Assembly (NCBI GenBank): GCA_905182985.1
Contig: CAJJDN010000006.1
Span: forward strand, 338,946 to 402,945
Length of the DNA: 64,000 nucleotides
Reading direction: 5' to 3'
Source of the DNA: Paramecium sonneborni
Taxonomy: Eukaryota > Ciliophora > Oligohymenophorea > Peniculida > Parameciidae
Both the position numbers and the translations under genes were made by a program. The notes under the pieces were generated by a model. The model was not told the DNA's origin and did not search any database. It was given only the letters and a program-made list of their open reading frames with translations. Positions 10,259-22,764 of the stretch are shown piece after piece (positions within the stretch are counted from its first letter, which is position 1; the number at the start of each line of letters is the position of its first letter).

Positions 10259-12276
10259 AAATATGTTCAATCATCATACAAAATAAGAGAGGGCAAAATA
10301 TATTTGTTGTCTCATCTAACGATTATTCTCATGAATTGTCTTTACAATATTCTAAGGATATTTATAATTATATTCTTAGTCAAATTAGTATTCATCAATT
10401 AATCATTTAGAGGCAGGAAAAAAAATTGATAGATCTATTGTTTTAGATTCAAATTATGTTTCTATTTGTAATGTAAATAAAGATGTAATTAATGTCAACT
10501 TAATTACTTTAGGCTATATTTTTGGTTATTGTATAACGTAATGAATTATTCTTGGGATATGAGGCAATTAAAAAGCTTTCTGAATTTTATGCTACCAATT
10601 ATAAGTAAGAAATCACAACTAAAAAATATTAAGAAGTAAACTTCTATCTTACTCTTAGATGTTACTCTTACTAGAAGAATTTTTATATACTAAAGAATTC
10701 TTACCTCAAAAATTATAATTTAATTTATCAGTTAAAGTACCTGCCTCATCAAAATGCATTGCAGATTGTGATCATCTTTAAAAATTTTCATCACTATAAG
10801 CAACCATTGAAAAAAATCTTATTGCAAATATACCTTTAAAATATGCAAAAAAACAATAAATTATCGAAAAGGAAATAGATATAATTAATATATTTATAAA
10901 ACCAATAAATAATGTAGAGGAATATTAATCAAGTTAAGAAGAAGCCTCATGGAAATAAAAATATAAAAAAAATCTATATGATTGTGCATTTAAAATGAAG
11001 AGCAAATAAGTTCATAAAGAGAATATCTTTTAAAAATATAAGCCATAAAAACCAAATATTTAGTATAAATAACACACCTAAAAGTAATCTTAATTAGTAA
11101 ATCAATATAAAGGTATTAGCAGTTCTGATATTCAAATCATGAAACTTATATTTTAAGGATAAATGTAGAGAGCAGGAGTATAATAAGATAATACTAATTA
11201 ATAAAGTAAACAATAATAATCAAAGCATTTATAGCAATAGTAAAGTAGATAAATCAATTTATTGGATTATGGAGAAAATTTCACTTCAATTGAGGCTCCT
11301 AAATAATAAGTTTAATAAGTATAAAGTTAAACTGATGAATAATTAAAAACTAATCAAATTTAAGTAAAACCAAAATAATAATAAAATGCAAATGATCTAT
11401 TAGATTTAGATGAAAGACCAACAACAAATTAAATACAATCATAAATATAAACAAATTCTGGACCTGATTTATCATTTGTAAGTTTATCTCCAATTAAATA
11501 AAATGAACCATAGTTGAAAATGCTTGAGAAAATGATAATATCATAGAAAGATGGAAGATTAAAAGAACTTAAAATATATGGATAGATAGCTTTAGAGGGA
11601 GATTTTACTGATGATGATTAATCAAATTTATAACTTTTGGGTTAATATTGGTAAGATTAATATGGATGTTCAAGAAGGATAACACCAAATTCTTTAGGTT
11701 TATAATAATTCAATGAAAACAGTTATAAAATGATTGTAAAAAAGGCTAATTACAAGACTCCAAAAGGAATCCTTGATTATATAATTCCAGCAAAAGCATT
11801 TACCTAAGAAAGGATTCCAGTGATATTTTTATATAGATTGGAGTGTAAATAATAATTTGCGAGTTATTGTCTTTAATATAAGGTAAATGATTAATGGTAA
11901 GTACCATTATAAGATATTGTAATAGAAGTGAATTTAGAGAAAGATTTAGAATTTGATGATTTAAAAACAATGCCAGTAGCATAAGTTATTAATGATAAAT
12001 AAATTACTTGGAAAGTAACTATATCTTATAAGATTAGGCTAAACAATTATTGTAATAATAGAAAGGAAAATTGATTTTGAATCTTACAGGTATTAAGAAA
12101 TAAGGATCTTAATTTTTAAATCATATAAGAATAAGTTTTAAAGCTAATGTAATAGATAAATTTAAATATAGACATCTGTTATAGAAAATATGGATAGTAT
12201 AATGTTTTATAATAGCTAAGAATACAAATGTTAAAAAAAGTTGATTGTGGAATACAAGGTATATCCTAATTCTTGA
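10255..12276 (+). CDS. ARCN1: Delta subunit of the COPI coat (delta-COP)
   Basis: Six exons with introns of 23, 28, 23, 23 and 23 nt give 633 residues. The N-terminal longin domain starts MKICSIIIQNKRGQNIFVV and continues through GKKIDRSIVLDSNYVSICNV and AIFLVIVQRNELFLGYEAI, matching delta-COP order. The middle is a Gln/Lys-rich linker longer than usual (family about 510 residues). The C-terminal mu-homology domain begins KMIISQKDGRLKELKIYGQI, equivalent to the delta-COP segment after its linker, and ends near NMDSIMFYNSQEYKC. Delta-COP is part of the COPI adaptor layer that recruits coat to Golgi membranes for retrograde transport. Divergence is high, so a related adaptor-type longin/MHD protein is the alternative. 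Confidence 0.78.
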
Positions 12277-12650
12277 TATTATTAAATATATAAATTAATT
12301 TTTTGAAAGATGAGCGAAGCATAAGCAGACCGTATCTTATCAATTGCAAATTAAGAGACAGTAAATAGATTATTTAGAGTATGCTATAAATAAATTACAG
12401 GTTTGAAATAAATTTGACTAATTAGGATAAAGACCTGTAGGTAAATTTTAAGATAGCGATCATTAAGCTGTTTTGAATTGTCATAGGAGAATGGTTGAAG
12501 TACTAAAAATTGTTGCTCCTGCAATTGTACCATTAAGAGAAGAATGATTTAATTATTCAAATTGTTATCATCAAAACCAGAATATTTAGAATATTTATAG
12601 ATAAATAGCTATAAAATTCATTAATATATATGCTATTTTTAATATGAAAT

Positions 12651-14415
12651 TCATCTTCTCATGCCCATAGGTGGTCTACCTGGTTATCCTTTGGGTTTCA
12701 TTTTTGTATCTTAATCAGATTTAGGATTTTTAACAGTTTCATCAATAGATAAAATTGCACAAGCAGCCTATAAAATAAATAATAAAAATACTTCAGTAGC
12801 AGAACAAAGAGCATTCCTTTTGACCAAACTAGGTTCCCAAACAAAAGAAGAATGAGTATCACAAACTCCTGATTATCCATTAATATCAACTCCATACCAT
12901 CTACCTTCATCTCCACCTTAAGCATGTCTTTATCTAAGTTTATTCATAATTTCAATAGAATTTAATCCCGCATTCTCAGCAATAGTTCTTGGAATTACTT
13001 CTAAAGCTTTGGCATAAGAATTAACAATATATTATGTTTTTCCTGTTACAGATCTAGCATAATGTCTTAAATATCTAGATAATTCTAATTCAATAGCTCC
13101 ACCTCCAGCTACAATCTTGTTAGCTTTGAAACATCTTCTAACAATCATAATAGCATCATTCAAAGATCTTTCAGCTTCTTATATAAATTATTCTGCTCCT
13201 CCTCTTAATACTATTGTAGCTGTTCTAGACTTAAATATTATTTTAATCATTAAATACTTATGGACAATTTTTAAATAAGTTGTATCTTTCTGCTCCTACT
13301 TAAACTTCTTCAAATAAACCACAAGTTCCAAAAGTTTCTGGATTTAAACCATTCACTGTTGTCTAAACTTACCCTCCAGTAGCCTTATTTAATTAATAAT
13401 ATAATTACTTTTTAAACTCTAAGTAAATCTTCTTAAGGAACTCTTCCAGCACAAAAGATGTTTCTATCAGCAAAATATTATGTAGCTAAGTCTCCAATTG
13501 GAAGTTTAGATAATACAATTTAAGCACCTGCTTTTACTATAGTTTCTAATTTCTCATAAATTAATGCCCATTCAGCATCAACTATTTATTAATATTCTTC
13601 TGGTTTTTCAATTCTAATTTCTGCATTTTCTTTTTCACTTTTAAGTTCTAATTCTAAATTTAATAAACAAATCTTTGGATTTTCAAATCTTTTTGGTTAT
13701 TATTCAAATCCAGCATATGAAAATGTTTTCTTAAATGCAACTCCATCAACTAAAAATGAATCAGTTACACTTCCTCCTGTTACATTCTTGATTCCTATTA
13801 AATCTCTATCTAAAATATTTGGGTCTAACTTTTCTACTGCTGATACAACTAATTCACTAAAGAATTATTTAGTATTGGCTAACTAATTAAAATTTATTAT
13901 TATTATACTAATTTTGAGTTTAATGCTGTTTAAGCACATTTCAATAAAGTATTTCTCTTATCTTCTGGAGAATCTCGAGATATATTAATTGAAAATCCTT
14001 CTAATTTTTCTAGTGCTAATTCCAAAGCCTTTCTATATCCTTAAATCACTATTTATGGATGAATTCCTTCTTCTATAAAAGGCTTAGCTTCTTTTAATAA
14101 TTCAGCAGCCAACAATGTTGTAGAGGTTGTACCATCACCAACTTCATCATCTTAGGATTTGGCAATATCTACCAATACTCTAGCAGCAGGATGAACAACT
14201 TCTAATAAATTTAGAATTGTTGCTCCATCATTAGAAATTGTCACTTTTGGACCTGTCTATATCATTTTATCCATTCCTCTTGGACCAAGAGTACTTTTCA
14301 CTACATCAGCCACAGCTTATACAGCATTGATGTTAGACACTATTTAAGCTCTTCCTTAAGATGTGTCTGTGCCTTCTCTTAATAATAAGATGGTTGGTTG
14401 TAAGAATTGGGACAT
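12651..14415 (-). CDS. CCT7: CCT eta chaperonin subunit
   Basis: Four exons (introns of 26, 25 and 28 nt) encode 561 residues, the normal length of a TRiC/CCT subunit. The N-terminus [20 protein letters not shown] and the ATPase loops [12 protein letters not shown] and [19 protein letters not shown] are those of CCT7. The second nucleotide-binding segment ([18 protein letters not shown]) and a Gly/Pro/Met/Arg-rich tail ending RPPMGMRR are also present. The protein is one of eight subunits of the cytosolic chaperonin that folds actin and tubulin, important in a cell covered with cilia. Intron sum and frame agree exactly. Confidence 0.95.
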
Positions 14416-14622
14416 TTAATACACAATTTTATTTATTTAAATTTGAGGCATTTTCTTTTACAAACATTCATTTTCAAATATATTATTCAAAATACCATAT
14501 ATTTATATTTATATTTAAACTTTTACTATATAATACTAATACTCTAATCAAACTAATTCATTTTATCATTTTCACTTATTTTTATCAACTTTTATAACAT
14601 TATATAAAATTTCATTTTATTA

Positions 14623-15495
14623 ATGTAATATCATCTACCTAAAATTTCAGCTCTTTCATACATTCATAAATTTAATCTTATTGCTTTAGCAGGAGACACT
14701 ATTAAAATTATCAATCTATAAAAAGAAAAAGAATAATAGGAAATTAAAACACAAAGGTTTCTTAGAATATTTTAATTGATATTCAATGAACAAGATAACA
14801 ATCTATACTAATTCAATGATAATAAAACTATAGTCATATATAAATAAAAAGGGAGGAATTTTATATTAGATAAATAATTTTCATTAGAATATGATTTTTA
14901 TCCTACTCTAGCTACTATAAGTCATGATAATTAAACTATCATACTTGCAGGAATGGATACACATAAAATTGTATTTTACAATCTAATCAATTAATGTCTT
15001 ACAAAAATAGAGCTTCCTAATACTTTAATTTAGAATTATTGTTTATTATATAATAAAGAAAAACGTTGTCTATTAACACAAAATTGTTTGATAAATGTTG
15101 GAAATTAAAAAATTATCAAATAAGTCATAACTTAATTTTCAAAACTAAGAGGATGGAGTCAAACTGGTTACCTCTATTCAAAATAAATTTCTTAGAAAGT
15201 ACATATGATTTCTTCATTTAAACAAAAGATCTTAAGGATCATTTCTGAAATTAGCATAAATCCTTCATAAGTTTTCTCATAAACAGGAAAATATTATTGT
15301 TTTTAAAATCGTTAGGAATAAATTGAACTCTTTGATATTTCAACAGGAATAAGTTATTTTTCTGAGATGAAATTATTGAATTGTTAAAATCTATAATTTC
15401 ATGAAAATGACTAAACTATAACAACTATACTTAGTGGAAGATCCGTGTATATTTTGAATGTGAACTAAATAATTAATAATACTAAATAAATTTGA
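14623..15495 (+). CDS. WD40-like beta-propeller protein
   Basis: One exon of 290 residues. The sequence shows repeated propeller-blade features spaced 40-50 residues apart: LIALAGDTIKIINLQ, ATISHDNQTIILAGMDTHKIVFYNL, FSQTGKYYCFQNRQEQIELFDIST and a final TILSGRSVYILNV. Trp-Asp dipeptides are degenerate, as is common in ciliate propellers. It probably acts as a scaffold; no partner can be inferred. Length would make about six blades. The start at 14623 is the first ATG after an AT-rich leader. Confidence 0.65.
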
Positions 15496-15751
15496 TAAAT
15501 ATCATAATGAAAAATATAATGAGTATCAAAGAATTTAATTCAAAGGAAAGAAATATAATTTTTTGATGTATATATTAAAATTAGTTTCTTTAATAAATCA
15601 TTATCATATGATTATAAAACAAATCTAAAAGTAATGCATTTGAGTTAATTCTTAATAATTGAATTTTAATGAAATTTAATTAAATGAGAGAAGTTGAATG
15701 CTTTAAGAAAATAAAATATTTCTTTGTATTATTTTTATTTTTATTAGCAAA

Positions 15752-16161
15752 TCAATCGAAATCATCATCCTTTTAGTTTTTCTTCATATGCAATTTAACC
15801 ATTGCTTTACCAATAGCTCCAATCCATGCTTCTTTTTCTAAATTATTATTTGACATTAGAAAAAATGTTGTTTCAGGTGTATCAATTTTCTAATGTAATT
15901 GATAATTATATATACAAATGTATTTTCTTTATTAGTTTCTTCCTAACATGATTTGATTGTACTTATAGTTGATAAAGGAATAATCTCTGTTGGATTAGTA
16001 TGTTATTTTTCTACCTTGAATGTATATAAGGTTGTCGTTGTTAAAACAAACCATCTTCTAATATGGATAAATAATATAGAATACTTTCTCCAAGATTTAA
16101 ATACACGAGATTCTTTTTCTAGCCAACCTTCTTTCATAATATTTTTGAGATCTTCAGCCAT
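15752..16161 (-). CDS. Pleckstrin-homology domain protein
   Basis: Three exons with 27- and 26-nt introns give 118 residues, almost entirely one PH domain. It has the N-terminal EGWLEKESRVFKSWRKRWFVL (the GWLxK...WKKRWFVL hallmark), central strands TLYTFKVEKQ and FKIDTPETTFFLMSNN, and the C-terminal helix with its invariant Trp (EKEAWIGAIGKAMVK). The basic residues between the first two strands suggest phosphoinositide binding at a membrane. The tail is Lys- then Asp-rich. No other domain is present, so it may work as a stand-alone lipid sensor. Confidence 0.88.
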
Positions 16162-16244
16162 GTTGTTTTACATTAGATTAAATCTATACTTTATAAAATA
16201 TAATATTTATGCTCCCTAAATATATGAAAATCAATATATATTTT

Positions 16245-16675
16245 TCAGGATGTTTCAAAATTATTGATATCATTTTCACCCACTTCTTATTAATCACTTT
16301 CTACATCATCAACTGAGTTTTTATCATTTTCAATATCGGTTGGAACATATAAACCATCTTGATCATAGAAATGTTCATGATAAATATCACCGGGATGCAA
16401 AACAAACCATCCAGCTGGTTAACCCTCTTTATCATAATAACAACCATTCTCATCTCTCCATCTAAACATTTTAATTATAATCATTACCCTCCATCTTCAT
16501 CAAAAAAATACTATTATTCATTTACTAGAAATCCTATAACTTTATCATTTTCATCCTTTAATTCTATATATTCGCTAAATTTCTCAGGTTAATGTTTTGG
16601 TCCATCTTTTATTATTGGATTCTCAATAGGGTCAACTCTCAACCAATTTTTAGAGATTTCTTTATTTTGATGCAT
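16245..16675 (-). CDS. Acidic protein with repeated aromatic-Asp motifs
   Basis: Two exons with a 26-nt intron give 134 residues. Several short motifs of the form (Y/W)-(D/E)-x-(D/E)-G recur (YFFDEDGGWRDENGCYYDKEG, HFYDQDGLYVPTD), resembling repeated beta-hairpins. The C-terminal 30 residues are strongly acidic. No family is recognised with confidence. It follows the PH-domain gene in the same orientation with about 80 bp between them. Confidence 0.65.
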
Positions 16676-17419
16676 TTAAGAATTAATTTATGTAATAAAT
16701 AACATAAATCCCCCTATATATATACATACATTCTAATTATTCTTATACAAATTAATAGAAAATTATTTTACTTAAATTTATTCAGAAATCATATCTAAAT
16801 ATTTGTTTCAACTACTTGTTACTTTTTTTCTAAATTAATATAATAACTAATTTTAAACCATAGAATTATACTATTATAAAGATATAAATATCTAAATCAT
16901 TACTTCAATAAATAATAATTCATTTTATTAAATAAAATGATCAAATTACATTAGTTCTAATACTTAAATTGCATAGAAAACATGCAAAAATAAATAAAAA
17001 AAAAGAATTTTTTATTTTTTTGAGTTTTTTTGTAAATTTGTAAAATAATTAATTTGAAAAATAATAGATCATAAATAGATTAATAAAATTACATTAAGAA
17101 TTTTAAAATTAAAATAATTAATAAAAAACTAATTCTTTAAAATAATCATAATTTAAATAAAGATTTTGAATAGTAAAAAAATCTATAAATATAACTCTTC
17201 CAAAGTAACTTTTAAAATTATTAGTTTTTTTTTAATACTCTTTCTTTATTATCTTTTTTTGAGAGCAAATAAGTTTAAAAAAATAGTACATAACTTAAAT
17301 TAGATGATTTTTTTTTTATAATTATCTATTTTAGATGTAGAATAAGATATAAATGATGATGAATAATTTGAGGTATTTGAAATAATGAAATATATATTGA
17401 TGAAGAAATAAATACAAAC
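16676..17419. other. AT-rich intergenic region
   Basis: About 740 bp of very low GC with runs of A and T. No protein-like frame on either strand and no structured RNA gene is seen. It contains the promoter of the minus-strand gene starting at 16675 and the 3' flank of the phosphatase-like gene. Confidence 0.5.
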
Positions 17420-18752
17420 TCATTTTTTCCAAGGTTTAGTTTTAAATTATTTTTATACATAAGGATTTGCATTATATACTGCATTTGGTGAATGAGCTCT
17501 TTGCCTATTCCCTATAGGTTTAAATTATGCATTTGGTTGAATGGTTAAATCTTATTTTTAAGTTCCAGAGCTATTTTTTTTATAGGGAGTAACCTAAAGT
17601 CTAGGTGCTCTTAATTAATTTGGTGCTGTTCGCGGCCTTCTATCATTTTAGAGTACTCCTTAAGCAGAATCTTAATTGATATTTTGCTAGGATTTCAAAA
17701 AAAATTAATCACCTGAATCCATATAATTATTTGGTTACTTCTTAGGTTTTAAAGATTCTAAAATAGAGTTAAAGCTTACAAGTAGCTTCTGGTAACTATT
17801 ACAATTTAGAACTATCACTTTTAATTACAACTCTCTTAATATCCTATGAAGAAGGTCTTTAATTAACTGGTTGAATAGGTTATAAAGGTTGAGTCTAAGA
17901 CATTAAATTAGTAGTTTGATTAGTTTGACGAGGAGATTATTAAATTTATTGTTCATATTAAATTGTCTTTCCTGTAAGACAAGATTTAGTTTCAATAGCT
18001 TAAGATTATCTTTTTTTATTAAATACTATTTTTTCATAAGGTGGGATATACATAGTGATTTTTTCAGCAAAACGCAATCTAAATTATTTTATTAATTACT
18101 TTTAAGTTTTAGGTTTTTAGTCATGATCTTTAAATTCTGCTACTCCTTGAGGTTAAGCATTTAAATATGTATTTCTTAAAACCATTTCCTCAGGATCTCC
18201 TTAAGAGTATACTTCTTCCCAATTATAAGTTTTTGCTCCAAAACCATTCTTTTAGAATTTAGTTTCTATTGCCAAAAGTTGATTAAAAAAATTAGCTCTG
18301 ATTTCTAAATCTGGTCTTCTGCTATGCATAAATTGTAAAGTTTTATAAAGTGTCCATCTATACTTTTTCATAAAATAAACACAAAGAACAGCAATAGATC
18401 TATTGTGTCCTCTTATTGAATGTACAATAACACTTTCTCCATTATTCAATGCATCATCAATAAATTTTATTACTTAATTTATCAGTTCCTCTTGTTAAAA
18501 TATAACCTTATTATATCAAATATTACTTGAGTATCGTTATCAATCCATGGCAAAGACATATAAACTATACCTATTGATTCCCAATGATTTGGAATTTGTT
18601 TTTAAGCACAATTAACTATTCTGGAAACCTTATTAGTTACAATGAATTCTAAATCCTAAAATGTTCATTCAATTCTATACCTAAGAGGCAAATTAATCTC
18701 CTAAAAATAATCCATCTTTTATTTTGATAGCTCCGATGTAATCGTATTCCAT
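17420..18752 (-). CDS. STYX-like dual-specificity pseudophosphatase
   Basis: Four exons (introns of 25, 20 and 22 nt) encode 421 residues. The first 175 form a DSP fold: IVNCAQKQIPNHW, YMSLPWIDNDTQ (a WPD-type loop), and the signature region VIVHSIRGHNRSIAVLCVYF. The active-site motif HCxxGxxR reads HSIRGHNRS, with Ser (TCA, + strand 18417-18419) in place of the nucleophilic Cys, so phosphatase chemistry should be absent while the phosphate-binding loop remains. The C-terminal 240 residues are a Pro/Gln/Ser-rich tail ending in basic residues, unlike catalytic DSPs. It probably binds phosphoproteins. Part of this gene is copied artificially across the gap at 19392. Confidence 0.85.
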
Positions 18753-19391
18753 TATATTGTTACTATTAATATTTATATAAGAAATTATTATTACAATAAT
18801 TAATAAGAAATTTTATTTCAAATCAATTATTTCTTCTCTTCTTTCATTAAGTTAAATTTAACTCATTTTTAATTGAAATCTTTTTAAAATATCTTTATTT
18901 TATTGTATCTCTCTTTTTTTAAGAAAACTAACTAATTTTCTAATTACATACTTTACACTCTAATATACTCAAATTTTTGAAAAAATAACAAAAGAAACTA
19001 TCAAAAGAATTTTCACATTAACTATTCATACAATTAGTATTATTGAACTTTTTTAAATTATTTTTATATAATTACCACTCTTTAATATATGAATTAAATT
19101 CTTTCTTACCATATTAATTAAAACTCAGAGATAATAAATAGAGATATTAAATAAACGAATTCTTATTTTTAGCTCTTTTAAAAAAATTAAAAAAAATTAT
19201 ACTTATTAAATGATAAAAATGATTATAGATTAAATTTATATAATTTTAACATAATTTTATCGATAACATTCTTCTCTTATATGGAGCATTAATATACATT
19301 GTTTTGTAATTGTGATTATTACATCTCTTTTTAGATGAGAAAATAATTTTTCAATTATAGTTTCTTTCTCAGATAATAAAATCGAATTTTA
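18266..19391. repeat. Direct repeat, left copy, flanking an N gap
   Basis: Identical base for base to 19456-20581 (offset 1190). The copy runs exactly to the first N on this side and begins exactly after the last N on the other, as expected when two overlapping contig ends were scaffolded instead of merged. It holds the 5' part of the phosphatase-like gene and its upstream region. Confidence 0.9.
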
Positions 19392-19455
19392 NNNNNNNNN
19401 NNNNNNNNNNNNNNNNNNNNNNNNNNNNNNNNNNNNNNNNNNNNNNNNNNNNNNN
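19392..19455. other. Assembly gap (64 N)
   Basis: A run of 64 N between two identical 1126-bp copies. Its true length may be zero or negative. Confidence 0.95.
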
Positions 19456-19942
19456 CTATTGCCAAAAGTTGATTAAAAAAATTAGCTCTGATTTCTAAAT
19501 CTGGTCTTCTGCTATGCATAAATTGTAAAGTTTTATAAAGTGTCCATCTATACTTTTTCATAAAATAAACACAAAGAACAGCAATAGATCTATTGTGTCC
19601 TCTTATTGAATGTACAATAACACTTTCTCCATTATTCAATGCATCATCAATAAATTTTATTACTTAATTTATCAGTTCCTCTTGTTAAAATATAACCTTA
19701 TTATATCAAATATTACTTGAGTATCGTTATCAATCCATGGCAAAGACATATAAACTATACCTATTGATTCCCAATGATTTGGAATTTGTTTTTAAGCACA
19801 ATTAACTATTCTGGAAACCTTATTAGTTACAATGAATTCTAAATCCTAAAATGTTCATTCAATTCTATACCTAAGAGGCAAATTAATCTCCTAAAAATAA
19901 TCCATCTTTTATTTTGATAGCTCCGATGTAATCGTATTCCAT
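19456..19942 (-). pseudogene. Truncated second copy of the phosphatase-like gene (assembly artefact)
   Basis: Repeats the first exons of the gene at 17420-18752, including HSIRGHNRS, and is cut by the N run. Because it is identical also in introns and in the upstream region, it is best read as duplicated contig sequence and not a second gene. Confidence 0.85.
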
Positions 19943-20581
19943 TATATTGTTACTATTAATATTTATATAAGAAATTATTATTACAATAATTAATAAGAAA
20001 TTTTATTTCAAATCAATTATTTCTTCTCTTCTTTCATTAAGTTAAATTTAACTCATTTTTAATTGAAATCTTTTTAAAATATCTTTATTTTATTGTATCT
20101 CTCTTTTTTTAAGAAAACTAACTAATTTTCTAATTACATACTTTACACTCTAATATACTCAAATTTTTGAAAAAATAACAAAAGAAACTATCAAAAGAAT
20201 TTTCACATTAACTATTCATACAATTAGTATTATTGAACTTTTTTAAATTATTTTTATATAATTACCACTCTTTAATATATGAATTAAATTCTTTCTTACC
20301 ATATTAATTAAAACTCAGAGATAATAAATAGAGATATTAAATAAACGAATTCTTATTTTTAGCTCTTTTAAAAAAATTAAAAAAAATTATACTTATTAAA
20401 TGATAAAAATGATTATAGATTAAATTTATATAATTTTAACATAATTTTATCGATAACATTCTTCTCTTATATGGAGCATTAATATACATTGTTTTGTAAT
20501 TGTGATTATTACATCTCTTTTTAGATGAGAAAATAATTTTTCAATTATAGTTTCTTTCTCAGATAATAAAATCGAATTTTA
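19456..20581. repeat. Direct repeat, right copy, flanking an N gap
   Basis: Second copy of 18266-19391. Positions 20582 onward are unique. Confidence 0.9.
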
Positions 20582-21006
20582 TCCAAAAATATTCTCATAA
20601 ATTTCATAAATATTGCAATAAAAAAAGGAAAATTTTCACAAAATCTTTCCATTTGATAAGCAATAAAATTTTTCTTTCTGCACTTAGCCTATTGGATAAA
20701 AAGAAAAAATTCTAATTATTATTAAATATTCTATACCCTTAAAAAGATAAAAAGATATTTAAAACCCTTTAGTTTTCTTCTTGTATTTACTAATTGGCAG
20801 CAATTCTAAAATAATTTGTAATTATGATCATATAAATTTGATAATTATACAATTATAAAGAAATATTTGATAATATTTAAGAAGACGTTCCCACATATTT
20901 AACAAAGTTATATTTATTTTTATAGAAAGATTTAATGAAATTAATGATGACTGAAAAAATAATAAAAAACATATTATTTTAACTTTGTAAAAATAAATTT
21001 TTAAGC
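19943..21006. other. Intergenic DNA, partly duplicated
   Basis: To 20581 this is the duplicated upstream region of the phosphatase-like gene; the rest is unique AT-rich sequence with no protein-like frame. Confidence 0.5.
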
Positions 21007-21882
21007 TCAATTTGATCCTTAATTCATATTTTCAGGTTACAAGATCTCAACTTCTTTATCTGAACTCATTTTAGATAAATTAGGATTTTATGATGAATCA
21101 TTCAACAATTCTGGTTGTTAATTTTATTCTTAACTATTATTATTAATTAATTAGACATCACTTGATAATTTATCAATATCTTTTGATTGTTCAACCTTTT
21201 CCTAAAATTCATTTTAATTTTTTAAGAAAATTTTTAATTCTTTTGATGGAGCTCCAAAGAATTAAATTTCTTCTTCTTAAAATTCAATTAGGTTTGAATT
21301 TTATGATTATGGTTGATCGTCATTAGAAAAAAGATTCTATTATTATTATGGTTGTTGCTAATTAAATTATTCCTTATTTTACAACTATTAAAAAATATGA
21401 CCACCAAATATAGATTCTTCATTTAATTGTTAATTTTTACCAGGAGAATCTTAAAAAATATTATTTGAATGAAATAAATTTCCAGGCTAATTTGAAGCAG
21501 TTTTAAATCTAATTATTAAATTATCAAGATTTTGGTTAAAATTAGGTTCATTTGGTTATTAGAGTGTAGTATTGGTATTAATTGAATTAAAAAGAGTGCC
21601 TTAGTTTTTTTAAACAATTTATTTTTCTAATTGATTAGAAGAATCAATAGAAGCCTCTTATTTTTAGTCTTCATTGAATTTAAATTAAGTAATTTATTTT
21701 ATTTGTTTGCAGTCAGTATTTTCTAATTATAAAGTGAGTTCCTTAATTTATTATTTTAGAAAATCATTATCTTATTGTAATTATTCTATGACTTTTGCTT
21801 ATCTTAGAATAACTTCTTAAAACTTTGTATTTAAATTGATCTATTCTTCAGCATCTTAACTTGTAAATTGATATTTTACCAT
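21007..21882 (-). CDS. Gln-rich coiled-coil protein
   Basis: A single exon of 291 residues. The N-terminal 70 residues form a heptad coiled coil (EVILRQAKVIEQLQQDNDFL, KQQIKELTLQLEN). The remainder is a low-complexity, Gln/Asn-rich chain with scattered Phe motifs (NLFHSNNIFQDS, EIQFFGAPSKELKIFL) and an acidic tail. No known domain. The coiled coil suggests dimerisation and the Gln/Asn-rich part is disordered. Many of its Gln codons are TAA or TAG. Confidence 0.75.
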
Positions 21883-21986
21883 TATAATATTTAAATAATT
21901 TAAATTATTAATTATAAGTGATTTAATTGTTGCTATAAATTATAGGTCATGTAAATGAATTAATTTTAAAATTATAATGTTAAAAC

Positions 21987-22681
21987 TCAATCTTTATATT
22001 CTCCATTATCTGTTTTCCTCATCATTTCTTTTAATTTTTTTCTCAATCTAATAATAATAAATATATATAATTATTACATTTTATCTCTAGGAGGTTCATT
22101 TTCACTATCTACACTTTAACTCCTAGATACTCTATATTAAGGACTGCTTCTATTTTTAGGACTTCTACTTCTACTTCTACTTTTAGAACTATTTAATAAA
22201 ATCATTAATTATTTAATAATACGTTCTTCTTCTTTATTTTCTCTCTTTTTCTCTTTCTCTTTCAAATCTATCATAATTTCCTCTTGATTATCTTTTATTT
22301 ATTTTAAAAATACCCTCTATCATCTCTTTGTCTATCTCTTCTAGGTTCTCTATTCTCATCATATCTCCCTGACTTTTTTGACCATTCAACATTAATTCTT
22401 AATCCTTACATTATTAATATCAATCTAACGTCTACCTTATAAATCTCTTTAATGTAAAGCATTTTTAGCAGCTTCTGCTTCTTATTCACTTTTATATTAA
22501 ATAAATGCATACTAATAAAAATAATATATGTATTTACTCTGTCATTATTTTTTACTCTAAAATCTACAGTACAATCTCCATAGACTTTAAATTCTCTTTC
22601 AATATCTTTTTATTCAACCAATCTTGATATATTCCCTACAAAGAGACTCATTCTAGCATTCCTAAATTATTGTCTGCTCAT
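21987..22681 (-). CDS. RRM/RS-domain splicing factor
   Basis: Six exons with introns of 26, 31, 22, 34 and 30 nt encode 183 residues. One RRM covers residues 12-85: SLFVGNISRLVEQKDIEREF carries RNP2, and YAFIQYKSEQEAEAAKNAL is the RNP1 equivalent, ending GLRINVEWSKK. It is followed by a Arg/Asp/Glu-rich linker and a short RS domain (SKSRSRSRSPKNRSS). This is the SRSF layout; such proteins guide splice-site choice, relevant in a genome with very many tiny introns. Five introns in about 700 bp is high even here. The intron sum fits the frame exactly. Confidence 0.87.
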
Positions 22682-22764
22682 TATAAATTATATGATTTTA
22701 ATATAAATTATATTTAACTGAAAACATTTAATAAAAAGTTAAAAAAATAAAAATCGTTCAAGAA

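Noticed and set aside
14361..14597. Plus-strand open frame over the 5' end of CCT7 and its upstream region
   Set aside because: It lies antisense to confirmed CCT7 coding sequence and then in AT-rich DNA; composition is hydrophobic by chance.
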